Source: Leptasterias polaris
Lineage: Eukaryota; Echinodermata; Asteroidea; Forcipulatida; Asteriidae
Length of the DNA stretch: 64,000 bases
Assembly: GCA_037783415.1 (NCBI GenBank)
Contig: JAZGTN010000167.1
Span: 400,947-464,946 of the forward strand
Direction: 5' to 3'
The notes under the pieces were generated by a model. It worked only from the letters and a program-made list of their open reading frames with translations, made no database searches and had not been told where the DNA came from. How positions within the stretch are numbered: position 1 is the first letter of the stretch; each line of letters opens with the position of its first letter. Positions 25,201-37,110 of this stretch are shown in pieces. The position numbers and the translations under genes are program-made.

Positions 25201-26127
25201 GATTGTGCGCGAGAAAGAACGAGACGAAAATACAAACCGCCCGCGGTATATTTTTTACGTGTCTTGTCATAACCTGTGTACATCACCCACGTTTCGCGCA
25301 TTTTCTGTTGAATGCACTCGATATTCGTGCAGCACCGTGTTGTAATTCGGTTGTCAATCTCTAAAACGAGTCCCACCTGAAATTTCCAAATAACCTTTAC
25401 AAAGTTGTTGAATGTGAAATTCAATTCCTTTCAAAAGGAGGAATGAACTGTGGAATTGAAATGTTGCAGCGTTTGTAGTTTTGAAACGTTAATCCGTACC
25501 GATGTGAGCAATTTTTTAATCCGGTTTTGGTTAATTTACAATATTATCGTAATTTGTATAAATCTTACCAGTTATTTATTTTGATTTGACCTTTATATCG
25601 ATCTAAACCTAGTTAATAAGCTTTCTTTAAAAGACAAGCCCGTTATGATGTAAAAATTATAGACGAACAAAAAGGAACATCGAAACCCATTTACTGACAA
25701 TTATGCGGAAGTACAGACGCCTTTTATAATCTATATAATGTATTATATCCTAGCAGTTGTTCCCACCCCCTGAAGGGAAATAGCTTATACCTGTGTGAAT
25801 TATAACTAAACACTTATGACATTAGTCTCGTCTCGAGGAGCTCTAGCGACTGAATCAGCGGTGCATGTTCCCATATCACATTAGCCTCCTCTCGAGGCGC
25901 CGTAGCGGATGAATCACTATTGCTAGTGCGCGGCACCCCGTATCACGTTTCAGTGTTCATCTATTAGTATTGATGTGAATAACGCGCCTCGCACCTTGGC
26001 CTCGAATTAAGATGTCAGGCTCGAGCTATACCATTAGTCTCCTTATACAGTTTTTGATTGTTCTTTTGTAATTTCCAATTCTCGATGAATCACCTGAATT
26101 TTTTTGCATTAGCCGAGACGAATGATC

Positions 26128-26200
26128 GATCTGCTCTGGAATTGCACCGCACTTTTTTTTATTCTCCCCCTCAAGAAAAACTGTCATCACTCAAGAAAGC
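26128..26200. repeat. Dispersed repeat, copy 1
   Basis: It shares CTGGAATTGCACCGCAC and the following T-run, then CAAGAAAAACTG, with 28223-28285. Only two copies are seen here, so family and full length are unknown. Confidence 0.6.
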
Positions 26201-26663
26201 CACGACTAGGAAGTTAAAATTATATGATTACAAAATAAGAAGAAAAAAGGGCGGGGGCACTTGCCTTCCAATATTATCAAAAAGCAATACTAGATAATTT
26301 TAAACCAAAGAATTATTTTACATGTTCTGTATAGTTTCAATACAACATAGAACAAAACCTGGGAAGATTTCACGAAATGTTGGGTCACGTTTTAACAGTG
26401 ATATGGATTGTGTGCATACGTTCACAACACCTTGCTTATTGGATTGCTGCTGTCGAAAACCTGTGGTTTTGGGGGTCTTCTTGTGAACCCCCTATTTTGA
26501 CGGTATTTGAGACGGTACTGTTTGAACTTTGTGAGTAAGCTTTCAAATCAAAACTAAACATGTTTTCCCGATTTATACCACATTCTTAAACTCCTGTCTT
26601 CAAATCCAGTGCTCTTGTAGGAGTTGGACTATATTACTTTAGTCTCAGTGGTTTTGTTTACCA

Positions 26664-26835
26664 GACGAGCAGAGTATACTGTTCGAAACGTCGAGACCAA
26701 ACCGGCTCTTTTCAGAGCCAACACTCCTCCCAAAAGAGATTATACACATGGTTGTACCCGCAAGTTCACTACTATTTACATTTATAGTTATAGTTACTTC
26801 TTACTTTCAACACCATGCAAAGCTTCAAACACCAC
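26664..26835 (+). repeat. Dispersed repeat with histone-type stem-loop, copy 1
   Basis: From GACGAGCAGAGTATACTG to CCATGCAAAGCTTC it matches the segment 40046-40205 over its length, with many substitutions. The region contains a perfect histone-type 3' stem-loop (next entry). No histone coding sequence is found upstream. Confidence 0.7.
26704..26739 (+). promoter_or_regulatory. Histone-type 3' stem-loop and HDE-like site
   Basis: GGCTCTTTTCAGAGCC (26704-26719) is the metazoan replication-dependent histone 3' stem-loop: a 6-bp stem with loop TTTC. It is followed by AACAC and, 9 nt downstream, by CCCAAAAGAGA (26729-26739), similar to the histone downstream element that pairs with U7 snRNA. In histone mRNAs SLBP and U7 direct cleavage between the two. 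Here it lies in an intron, inside a dispersed repeat, with no histone frame before it. The second copy (40086-40101) has a damaged stem. Confidence 0.65.
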
Positions 26836-27869
26836 TTACAGATCTGTTATGTATGATAGTTGCGTTTGGATGGCACCTTGTTTTAAAACGAAAGTATTGA
26901 CAGAGCTGAACTCAACTGTTGCCCAACTCACAAATCAACCACGTAGATGTTCTTTTTGCTTTTGCTAACACTGCAAATGTTTTGTTAAAAAATGCACTTG
27001 ACATTTGCGTACATGAAATGGATTGTATTGATTCTAGGAATCACGCCCCAATGGTTTCGTTTCAACTCTGTTTTTATATATATATATTTTTTTTTATTAG
27101 TTTGAACCAAAATGTCAGATGGTAAACTTTGTCTCTGTATGGATTTAGGACTCCAGTTTATGAGTGTATGAATGTAACCACGATGCATTACAGTCTGGTG
27201 GTAAGTTTTGCTATTCATTGGATATAAGATGATCGTTAAATGGCGGGGGTTGACATTTGGGAATAACCTTTTGGTGAAACCACAAAAATCCCTGTTTTGA
27301 ATGACATTGTAAATAACGACCACGTGCATGTATACGCAACCTGTGGCCAAGAATTCAATGTATTCCAGTACCTAAATGTTGCCCTGGAGCTTAGTGACTC
27401 CATTATGAACAAAATATGAATGTTGAACAAAATGTACAATTTTTTACCAGCAATTTGCAAACATATGAAACATGCCACTACTTTCTCATTAAAAAAACCA
27501 GTACGAAACAATGCGTAACATCTCCGCTTATGACACTCGTACAATTCAACACTGTTCACATTATACAAAAGAACGTTGCAGGGTTTGCCCGGTCTTTACT
27601 TGTTCAGTGACTGGCCAGCAGGATCAGTTAGATTTTTTGTTTTACTGGTCAGTCAGCTTTTTCACTGGTCCATATTTCATATTAAATAGAGATGCTTTTC
27701 AGCACTGAGCTAGTCAGCTAGACCACTTGGAGTGCATTCTGACTGGTCCTCGGGTGTTTTAACTGGCATTTGGCCATCGGACCGCTGTTAAGGGAGAACA
27801 CTGACAGAATTGTTATGGGCTTACCATTTTCTCATGTGATTGCAGTTGTTTTCCAAAGGGAGGCAGAAA

Positions 27870-27885
27870 TAGGCCTATAGGCCTA
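27870..27885. repeat. Tandem TAGGCCTATAGGCCTA
   Basis: Two adjacent TAGGCCTA octamers without a shared TA. Confidence 0.9.
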
Positions 27886-28222
27886 GAACTCATTGTGTCC
27901 AAACCTGTAGTTATGCATTTCTGGTGATGTACAGAGAGTCCATAAACCTCCTGAATTGTAACATCAAAGAGGGGGACCCAGACCTACAACAAGCCATTTT
28001 CACAGGATTTTTTTTAATTTGTCCAATCACTCCAAGGTCCAATCTCATCCCTGTTAAATTTTTTTGAATATCTACAAAATGTTCTAATTTCGGACAACGA
28101 CAAATCATTTGCTATACAAGCTCACATTGTTACCTGAGATCGGCAGCGGGACAGGGATTGGATTCTAGTGCATTGTAAGTGCGGAGAATACTTCCTGAAC
28201 AATGCAGCTAAATAGGAAAGAG

Positions 28223-28285
28223 GTGCTCTGGAATTGCACCGCACTTTTTTTAATTTCTCTCTCTCGAGAAAAACTGAGTAATCGT
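28223..28285. repeat. Dispersed repeat, copy 2
   Basis: It shares CTGGAATTGCACCGCAC, a T-run and GAGAAAAACTGAGTAATCG-like sequence with 26128-26200. Confidence 0.6.
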
Positions 28286-28617
28286 TATAAAGCGGTGAGT
28301 TGTGCGTTATAATGAACGCATTGCCTGCCACTTAATCACATATATCGAATGACAGCGATCGATTGATTGTGTCACAAACCCTGCAGTGTATCACAACCTC
28401 TTTATCATTCACTACAAGGCCATCGAACACCTTGAAGGGTTACGAGAAAATAAAAAATTGCATTTCTGTGTGTGTGTGCTTTTGATTGATGTGTGGGTGC
28501 TTAATCGCCCATAGATCTTGTGATGGCAAAAAATGAAGTTCACGCGTCGGTTGTGACTGCTCACAGAGCTATTTATCTCACCCTTGGTCCTCTATCCTTG
28601 AAAGAATTATGCTCATT

Positions 28618-28805
28618 TCCACCTAGAGCTGCTTCAGCACACAACCTGCTAAGCGCCTCAACAAAATGTGGCTTAGCATGATTGGGTTACCAGCCAAAAT
28701 ATCATGTGCTTTGTATTGGTTCAGACTGGTGGTTAGCCAAGCTACTTCTTAAAAATGGTTCTACTTAGTAGGGTGCCTATCTCTATAAATGAAATGAGGG
28801 CTGGG
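28618..28805. mobile_element. Diverged foldback MITE
   Basis: It begins CCACCTAGAGCTGCTTCAGC and ends CTATAAATGAAATGAGGGC. Inside are GCTTAGC and GGTTACCAGCCAAAATAT, which also occur in the element at 5813-6008. Confidence 0.6.
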
Positions 28806-30559
28806 TTCCAGACCTTCGTCATGAGTTCTCTAATTTTGTATTGCCGTATTCTGTGTGCGATTACTGAATGAAATCACATCCGGCTCCCGTACAGAAATCC
28901 CGCGAGAACACATCAAAGATCAGACTTTTTTTAATCATTCAAGCCTCGTTTTGGTTACATTTTGATTTGCATCAAGAGGAAACAAGACGACCGAGTCGTG
29001 ATAAGATCGAAAGCAAGGCTCCCGTGTATGCAACCCCAAGCTATCAAAACAATGCACGTGCAACCCCGTGCCTGACACTTTATCGATGGTAAACAAACAA
29101 GCTGTTGAAGTTTGCACCCCGGATCTGCTGCTCTCTCCCCCCGCGCACCCTTGGCCCTAGCAACCCCCGAACGGTTTCAGCTTCGTCCCGTTTGACTTCT
29201 TTGCCCCGGTAGCTATTAACAAGCAGGGTGGCAGAGATCGGCAAACGACGACAGAAGCGTGTCCTGGTGGTGCACGGCACGCACGTTGTAAAACACGTGA
29301 AAAAAAAATCCCTTCTCTGTTTTTACCCTTTTTCATATTTTATAGCCTAACGCCGCAGCGAGTGGCTGTCTCGTGTGTGTTTCCTAAAACCACGCGACCT
29401 GAGTGTATACCCGTGGTTGCACATAGCTGGCTGACTTGAGCTAATTCACTTTTTTGTCTTGCTGGGGTTTGGTTTAGGTACTGATATCGGAAGGCCTCAG
29501 GAGGAAATCCGCTTAGCGTTTTATGCTGCACAGCACATTTTCATTGTAAGAAATCAATTATATTCATCGCATCAAAAATGTGTAGCGTAACGTACCGAAA
29601 GTTCAGAATCTAAGAAGAAGAAACTAAACATGCAAATCCAGTAAAACCATGGTTTATCCATCAAATCCAAGGTCAAGAACTCAAGCTCTTTTTCTACAGT
29701 TTTATTTCGACGTTAAGATGAAGGTAGCTTTCAATTTTTTTGAAACGAACCAAATTGAGTTAGTGGACCTTAACTCTCTTCAATGTACCCCCTATAGGCC
29801 TACCCAAATAGTCCTGGCTGAATACACCTTCGATCGATGGCCTTTTTATAAACACGTCCGTTGTTCTAAATACCACGTAAAAGCCCAAACAGAGCATGAC
29901 GAAATATTGACTTTTCTCCCCATGTACTCTGCACTGCATCGTTTCCCTTCAAATCCTTTAATCGTCCAATAATCTCTGATTCTGAGGGCATTTATTTTAA
30001 GAAGAGAAAAAGGAAGAGAATGCAAAACACCCCGACCTTCCTCCTCGGTAAGAAGAAATCAATATTATAATTTGGTTTGGCTTTGAAAGAAGATAGAAAG
30101 CCGAGAAGATTGTAATCTTGTGCAAAATGCACAGGCAGCAATCTTAAGGGGACGGTGAGTGGTGCAGTCACCACACGTAGTGGCATTTGCTCGAGAGGAA
30201 GGCACGTCGTGCATGGATCCCATATTATAAATCAGCAACCCGTGTTTTTTATTTTACAAAACATTACAGTTTCGTCTTTCGTGGTTGGCACAAACTCCAC
30301 CGGTTGATATGCACATAGATTATATATTGCGGGAATAATCCTTTTCAACTCTTGATGAAAAGGTTAACTCAGAGCTGTGGTTTGAGAGAGTTGCATCATA
30401 TAGAGGAACAATTTGTTGACATTTATTTTTTCACGAGGTTCTTGGACAGATTTCCCCGTCCAAATGCAGCACATTAGTTTGGCACCCTGTGTTCGCACTG
30501 GTAGTTTTGGGACGCGATGGCTGGCTTCTTATCGCGAAGTTGTCACAGCTGGGTTAACT

Positions 30560-30625
30560 AGAGATAGTTGAAATAGTGTCATAACCAGGATTCGAACACA
30601 CACCCTGATGCCACTGTAAAAGTCT
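30560..30625 (-). mobile_element. tRNA-derived SINE relic
   Basis: On the minus strand CATCAGGGTGTGTGTTCGAA runs into TCCTGGTTATGACAC. This aligns with the B-box end of the tRNA-Leu SINE at 61203-61547 (ATCGGGGTGTAGGTTCGAG, TCCCGGTCATGACGC). The A-box half is not recognisable. Confidence 0.5.
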
Positions 30626-31680
30626 CAACAAATTTATCTCAACCCGGGTTTTCTCAGAAGTAATAAGTTTCTCCAATGAAGAGAAGTTCTCATGATTCGT
30701 GAACTACTTATGTTTTCTTACTCTGACATCACAAACAGTTTCAATTATAGTTTTATTGTACGGTGTTTAAGGCAGATCTCAGTTTCTAGATGTGCTTTAT
30801 CATTGTGACATAAATCATAAAAGGTACATTTTTCAGGTAGAAAATGGTCGATCGTTTTTTTCACTGTTAATGTTGGTATCCTTACGCGGGGCAACCAGTA
30901 TCTAATGGGTACCAGGGATGAACCACATCATGGAGGAATGGAATCAAACATGGTCACATCTTCTTCCCTGATCAGCCATTTTATCAGTTTATGTTAACAA
31001 GATCGTTTCGAACGGTGGGGCAGCTGCTGGTCCAGCAGTCAGATTACCACAACGGTTGGTCTGGCTCTTTGGTGCGTGCACTTAGTAATTGACGCCAGAA
31101 AGGACCGTTTTGCCTGGTGCCTTGCATATGGATCAATAGTTTATATTGATTCATGCGTTTGATATCAGTCTTTTTTACTCCTTTTTTGAGAGAGTGAGAG
31201 GGGAAAAGGGAAGAAATCAAGCGTTGAAGTGTGCTCCCCACCGCAGTAAGCGCCACACACTACACAATGGAATCACCTCTTGTTCATGGAAAGGAGACCG
31301 GCAGGTCCCCAACTCGTGTTTCCAACGCAGCGGGCTGGCATCCCGCCCCAGTGTTAACGGGTACTCGCCCGGAATAAACAAAGAGCGTCTGGTCAACAGG
31401 CCCGAAGAATGGTCGAGTTTGCTCTGATCTCCTGCCAATTCTCTGCGATTTCACGGCGGACCAGTCAGGTGTATCTAGTGAAAGAGCTCACCCCGAGGTC
31501 AGTTTCAGCGGCTTGGTCCTTCTTTACTCACGTGTGAGCACACGAACAAATATGCGTGTACCCGAACCCAACCATTCCTTTCAACCCGTGCGGAGGGACG
31601 CCGGACGCGTGCGTGTTTGGAAACTTAATCAGCAGATTTTAAAGTGGTTGAGCCGATGCAGAGAAGAAGAGAGGGGGAGA

Positions 31681-31692
31681 GGGGGGGGGGGG
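31681..31692. repeat. Poly(G), 12 nt
   Basis: A G run at the end of a purine-rich stretch (GAGAAGAAGAGAGGGGGAGA). Confidence 0.85.
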
Positions 31693-33399
31693 ACCCCAAA
31701 ATAATACACCCTTCCATAACCCTATTCTCAAGTAGTGTTTAGAAAATTTCAGGCGTGAAAAAACAAGCTGCGATGCCACGGGTCGTGAACTTTGTAGTTT
31801 GTAGTTATTAATCCATGGTACATAACGTGCACATATCTTGGGCGTCGGGGACAATTGCAATTCACCGTTGTTGTTGTTGTTTTTTCCTGCGCACACGTTG
31901 AGTGAAATAACCAAATCACAATTCAAGCGGTTTAAGATTTGAGCTTAACTGAAATGATTTCATTGTGACGTTTATACTCAGGAATACCTTTGAGGCACAG
32001 TGCAGTGTCATGCAACCCTACTTCGATAACAACTATTTTTCTTTTCGTTAATGACCATTCCAAAGCTAAATGTTTTACACGGAAATCAGTGAAATGTAAA
32101 TTGTTCAGCAATTTTGTTTTCCTAAGCAGTTTTTTGTGTATGTTTTTTGTGTGTGTGTGAGAAAGCATGCTGCGAAAAAATGCCTTTATCAAGCACGTAT
32201 ACTAATATCAATTACAAGTAGTATTATGAAATATGAATAACTTTAACATGTATCAACACCCGAAATGCAACCGTTTTGTGTGATATAGGAATCGAACATT
32301 GTGTGAAACAAAGCTTGTCACCGGCAATATAACAAATCGTGTACATCGATCTATTCCTACCTCCATGATTATACACACAATTACCAATAGGCCTACTGTT
32401 AGTTAAAACACAGATTTCCGAGTGTTATCGTAATCTGAATGATAGGATAAAAAAGAACATGATATAATCGACTCCCATTTTAATAGAAATAAGCTGTGTT
32501 GAATAGTTAAATAAAATACTTTTAAATAAACTATAGGCTACAGTTCAGTTGATATAGTGTAGCACGATGTTATTAAATACTTTGGTATTTGACAATGTAG
32601 GTCTATTATCTTCAAATGCGAACTGCGTTCATTGGAATATTAGCTACAACTACCATTAATGGATTCCAACCGAATATTCGAATATAATAAAATAAAATAA
32701 TATATATATTATGACAACATCTATTAAACATATTCGAATATATATAGTTCCAAAGCACTTATAGTAATTAAAAACAGTAATTCAAACCAAGTGTAATTTA
32801 TTTTAGTGGATTAAAAAATACATTTCGGGAATTAACTTTGTAGATTTGTTTTACCTTTTATTTTTCACACCTTTGTATAAAACTGACCTAAAGTCCATTT
32901 GGGATACAGACAAGTTCTCGTTAATTATGCAGTGACACTTCCTTCAAAGTGTTGAAAAAATTGCTCCGAAATTGATCCACAAGTTTTTTTAATGCAGTTC
33001 TTGAGTCACCTCTGTGACTATAACTTAAGAACGTATACCTCACACAATCACCAACCTTCCACCTTGGCATGGAACGTGTCTGGCGAGGGTACAAGGAGTG
33101 TCAATGAAAATAGAGTGACTGATAAATTATCTCTCGCCTCAGAACCGGGCCAAGAGGTGACGAGGTACGGGTGCCTTCCTCGCAAAACCCCTAGAGCATT
33201 CTAATCGCTTCTATAGAACGTGTACTTGAGTATTTGGGTTAATAAATATGCAGTTGGGATGACTTACGTCCGTACACTGCAAATTGTCTTCCTTTTTCTT
33301 TTTAGCTGTGGGGGTTTAGAGCCTGGACAGTGTACACGCGAATCTTGATAAAAATCAGCCATCTTTGTTGTTATTGTTGTTGTTGTTTTTGTTGTTGCT

Positions 33400-33560
33400 G
33401 GTTGGTACACTTGCAACCGTTGTAACAAATTACAGTGGTGTTACCGACTCACAATGATTGGAATAAACTCTCAACCGTTCTACAGTGTTTGGTGTTACCG
33501 ACTCAACCGTTGTACAGAGTGTTTGGTGAAACTCACTATCAATGGTACAAACTCAACCGT
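33400..33560 (+). repeat. Irregular repeats of ACTCAACCGTTGTACAG / GGTGTTACCGACTC
   Basis: AACCGTTG or AACCGTTC occurs at about 33415, 33472, 33507 and 33554, and TTACCGACTC near 33443 and 33494. Spacing is uneven (about 30-57 bp). It is preceded by a (GTT)n stretch near 33365-33400. Confidence 0.55.
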
Positions 33561-34798
33561 TGTGTGTGACTGAGAGTCTGATTGGTTTCAACGACTATGG
33601 TTACAATCACTATTACTCGATTGGGGATGGAGATTGTGTAACAGAGTGATATTTTTTATTTTTTTATTTTTTATAATATCAATGAATCCATCTGTTGTTA
33701 ATGTCCTTTCTAAAATAAACGCCATAAATCACCCCGTTTTAAACCAACCCGCAAAACCAATTTTCCATACAGCTGTGATCTGAATGTAGATATAGCCTTC
33801 TATTCAGCACGGCTTGCATTGTCAGACTCAACATGATGGAGGGCTAAAAAGACGGAGGAGAAAGCGGCCCTTTGGTTGGGCCCTATTGCATTTGCCGAGT
33901 GTCAAATTTCATTAGGAATATAAAAAAAAAGCACAAAAGATGGCGCTCTCTTTTGTGGATTGACTGAGGTCATACGGGACTAACCTGGGTTGGATTTGGT
34001 TGGTTGGATCGAGGAGATCTGGATGACGGGACATTGGGAGTGGAGTGATGTAAGCCCTATCTAACTATACAGCGCTTTCTCATCGTCACTTTAATATGGC
34101 AGTGACTGATGGGAGAGAAAATAATGTTGTGTCTTTTTAGCTCCTTCCCCCTCCGTCCTGCTGACTGGCGAAGTACAGACAAAATGCATCACCAGCCTAG
34201 TGCATTTTACTTCATAAGATTTGGCGACTATCACCATTCATTGTTGCCTATAAAACTTTGCCGACCACAGATTGAAGACTCAAATGGTGGAATGTTACTG
34301 CTGTGCCACGCGAACTGCTAGCTGGTCACGCACCGTAATTGCGACAGGGCCTCGGGGCACAAGCGACCCAACTCAAATGGGGATCTTGACGGACCATTCA
34401 TGGCTGAAGGGGGCACTTAATAATGCTTCGCAATTGGAACCGAACTAAAGCCTCAGTGCGGAACGTTAAATGACCTGTGACAAGGGGTGCACCAAGGTCA
34501 ATCAGTTTTCGCTTTTAGTATTACTATCATTACCCAATCGGGTAATATGTTTTGCTCTTCTTGATGTTCTTGTCCGAACGTTCTGACTGATTTCGGGTTT
34601 TTTATTTTACCTCTTGAGGAATGGGCTCATTAGCTTGGTTGTTGCTAAATCGCTACAAAGTTTTGCTGCTGCTTCGGACGGTCGTGTGGTCGCACCCTTT
34701 AATGTTGACGACTTAATACTAATAGCCTACTGTTTTACAAACACAAAACTACAGATCTTATTGAGTCGGGAAATCGGATTGCTAAGGAGGGTGTTAAT

Positions 34799-35174
34799 AA
34801 AGGCACTGGACACCTTTGGTAATTGTCAAAGACTAGTATTCTCACTTGGTGTATCCCAACATATGCATAAAATAACAAACCTGTGAAAATTTGGGCTGAA
34901 TTGGTCATCGAAGTTGCAAGAAAATAATGAAAGAAAAAACACCCTTGTTGCACACATTTGTGTGCTTTCAGATGCCAATAATAAAAGGCTTCGCTGAAGT
35001 CTTTTATTATTTGAGTGAGAAATTACATTTTTCTCAAAAACTACGTAACTTCAGAGGGAGTCGTTTCTCACAATGTTTTACTACTATCAACAGCTCTCCA
35101 TTGCTCGTTAATACCAAGTAAGTTTTTATGCTAACAATTATTTTGAGTAATTACCAATAGTGTCCAGTGCCTTT
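34799..35174 (+). mobile_element. MITE, about 376 bp, intact copy
   Basis: Terminal repeats are AAAGGCACTGGACACC and GTGTCCAGTGCCTTT, with AAT flanking both ends as a possible 3-bp target duplication. It is nearly identical to 1680-2065, which suggests recent activity. It is non-coding and sits in intron 2. Confidence 0.88.
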
Positions 35175-35428
35175 AATGCGCTGCGTTTGGAATATCATTT
35201 TGGAGAGAAAAACCTTCTCAGGAGGAAAGTCTGAATTCACCGAATTGTGTTCAACATCCCTTTGAGGTCACTGAAATTATTATGTCTAACCATATAATTA
35301 TGTTCCCAAACCACGGCATAGGCTCCCGGCTCTGGGACTTCGGGCCCTGTTTGATGTTGAAAATGTACACTGCTCCCATAAGTTAATGGCGTAGCCCAAG
35401 CCAGAGCTGGAGCCCAAACCCTAGTTTG

Positions 35429-35814
35429 GAAAAGGCTTGACTTCCCGAAACAGAGAACCCTGTCTCTGTCCTAAGGAAAGCTTTGTTGTCGTCACTTTTC
35501 ACCAACAAGAATATTACCATAGCAATCAAATAATCACCGACTGTACTAGGAGAGGCTATACTAAGGAGGGATCCCAGTGGCGTAGCCAAGACATTGTCTT
35601 GGGGATTGTTGGCAACCATTCATGTTTGTGAAAAGGCTGACTTTCTGAGACAGAGAACTCTGTCTTAGGCCTAAGGAAAGCTGTGTTATACTTATACATT
35701 TCACGAAAAGAATTACGACCATAATAATCGTTCAACTCATGTCACTATCTGTACACAAGAGAGACTACCAGGGGATCCCAGTGGCGTAACCAACTTAGAC
35801 ATTTTCTTGGGGAA
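35429..35814 (+). repeat. Two diverged tandem copies of about 180-200 bp
   Basis: Each starts AAAAGGCT(T)GACTT, passes CAGAGAA-CTCTGTC and CTAAGGAAAGCT, and ends GATCCCAGTGGCGTAR followed by CTTGGGGA. Copies are about 35429-35602 and 35631-35814. Copy 2 has TAGGCCTA at 35666 where copy 1 has only CTA. Confidence 0.7.
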
Positions 35815-36016
35815 GGGGGAAAACGGGGTGTGTTTCAGCCCCTCCTCCTCTAGCTACGTCAATGCTACCTCCTTTATATTATTATAGTCGCTATACTGCT
35901 TTTGAATATCGAGAGTTTGACCAGGATGGCCGATTTATAGAGTTGTTATCTCCGTTAGCTTTTTGCATCTGTTGCATCTCTCATAATTATCCCCTTTATT
36001 CTTGTATCCAATTCAG

Positions 36017-36122
36017 CAAGGATCGAAGACCGGGGAGCAGATGGACCTGCTTCAGTCGGCCGTGGATTACCTCAAGACGGTCCAGACAACTACGGGAGCA
36101 GGCCAGCAATCATGGACTATCG
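36017..36122 (+). CDS. bHLH-Orange gene exon 3: loop and helix 2
   Basis: A 106-nt exon lies between acceptor CCAATTCAG and donor ATCG|GTAAGG, phase 0 in and phase 1 out. The product starts Q-G-S-K-T-G-E-Q-M-D-L-L and continues QSAVDYLKTVQTTTGAG, then Q-Q-S-W-T-I. It fits the loop/helix 2 pattern of Hes proteins (S-K-L-E-K-A-D-I-L-x-x-T-V-x-x-L), and the same exon split occurs in vertebrate Hes genes. Oddities: the L-E-K-A core, whose Lys normally touches the DNA backbone, reads G-E-Q-M, and there is one extra residue before helix 2. The hydrophobic positions (L, L, V, L) are kept, so dimerisation looks feasible. Confidence 0.82.
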
Positions 36123-36904
36123 GTAAGGAAATCCTACCTTCTTAATATTGTTCAGTTTTAGGCCGGGGTCTTGGTTGAAGGGCCATCTGGTTTCCACGAT
36201 AAAAAAAACCAAACAGAAATTGGTTTGCAAAAAATGTTGAAAGTTTCAGGAGATGTTTTTTGTAACCCTTTAGGAGGAAACACATAATTTGGAGGTATTT
36301 TATTATTATAATTGAGTTTGAGAAACATTGATCCAGTAAAACCCAAACTGGGAAAGATCGAGTAGCAAGCTACCTTTGTTTTGGATAAGCTATGATTTTA
36401 ACGATTCCATATGGCTCAGTGTTGCCATTCAATGCAACATGAATTCAGACTGGTGCTTTGGTTGACTGGTACGTTCCAACACGGGAATCCACCATAGGGA
36501 GGACTAGAAACGTCAGAGACCCAAGTATTGAAGCATTCAGGAGGTTTGCTAATTTAAGTTGCTGGTTATAACACTCCAACTGTAACAAGTCTACCAGGGT
36601 CTTATAGAACTTCCACAGACTCGCGTATATATAGGCAAATTCGTGCACACCGATCGACGACCACATCCCGTTCTTTTCAATACTACAGCATCTTTACTTG
36701 TGTCTATCATGCCCTGTGGCGAGGTTGGCAAAGGCGGAAGTTTTTCATTCCAATCAATTTCATTATCGCGGAAAACATATTTCGGTGGAGATTACACGGT
36801 CTTGTTCAAACTAAACGAGGGGCTTCCCATAAAATTTCAGCCACCAGACAGGCTTCGGGACTTCTACGGTTACAACCTGGGATGGGTTGCCCTCTGAAAA
36901 GTCC

Positions 36905-37110
36905 TGCTTGGTCACACTTGAAGTGACCTGTGGGTCAGAAGTGTCATCGGGTCGGGCGTTCACGATCCGTTTGGGGTCACTTAAACCCGGATTGACGAAG
37001 GGTGAGAAAAAGACCGCGAATCTGAGTCAGACACAAAATAAATGATTCAAGGTCAGGTTTTTTGACCCGAAGGATCTGATTAACTTGGATTCCGATTGGG
37101 ATCAAACCTG
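36905..37110. repeat. Dispersed GGGTCA / AGAATCCGG repeat, copy 4
   Basis: TGTGGGTCAGAAGTG, TGGGGTCACTTAAACCCGG, CTGAGTCAGAC, TTGACCCGAAGG and CCTGACCC: the same vocabulary as the other three copies. Confidence 0.55.

Larger units (their letters stand above)
17787..36016. other. Intron 2, 18.2 kb
   Basis: It joins exons in phase 0. It holds a 25-bp minisatellite, a LINE tail, several dispersed repeats, a MITE, a tandem duplication and long stretches with no recognisable content (21.1-26.1, 30.7-33.4 kb). GC-richer patches near 29090-29300 and 31200-31680 could be conserved non-coding elements; no coding signal is visible in them. A (GT)n run is near 28470. Confidence 0.7.
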
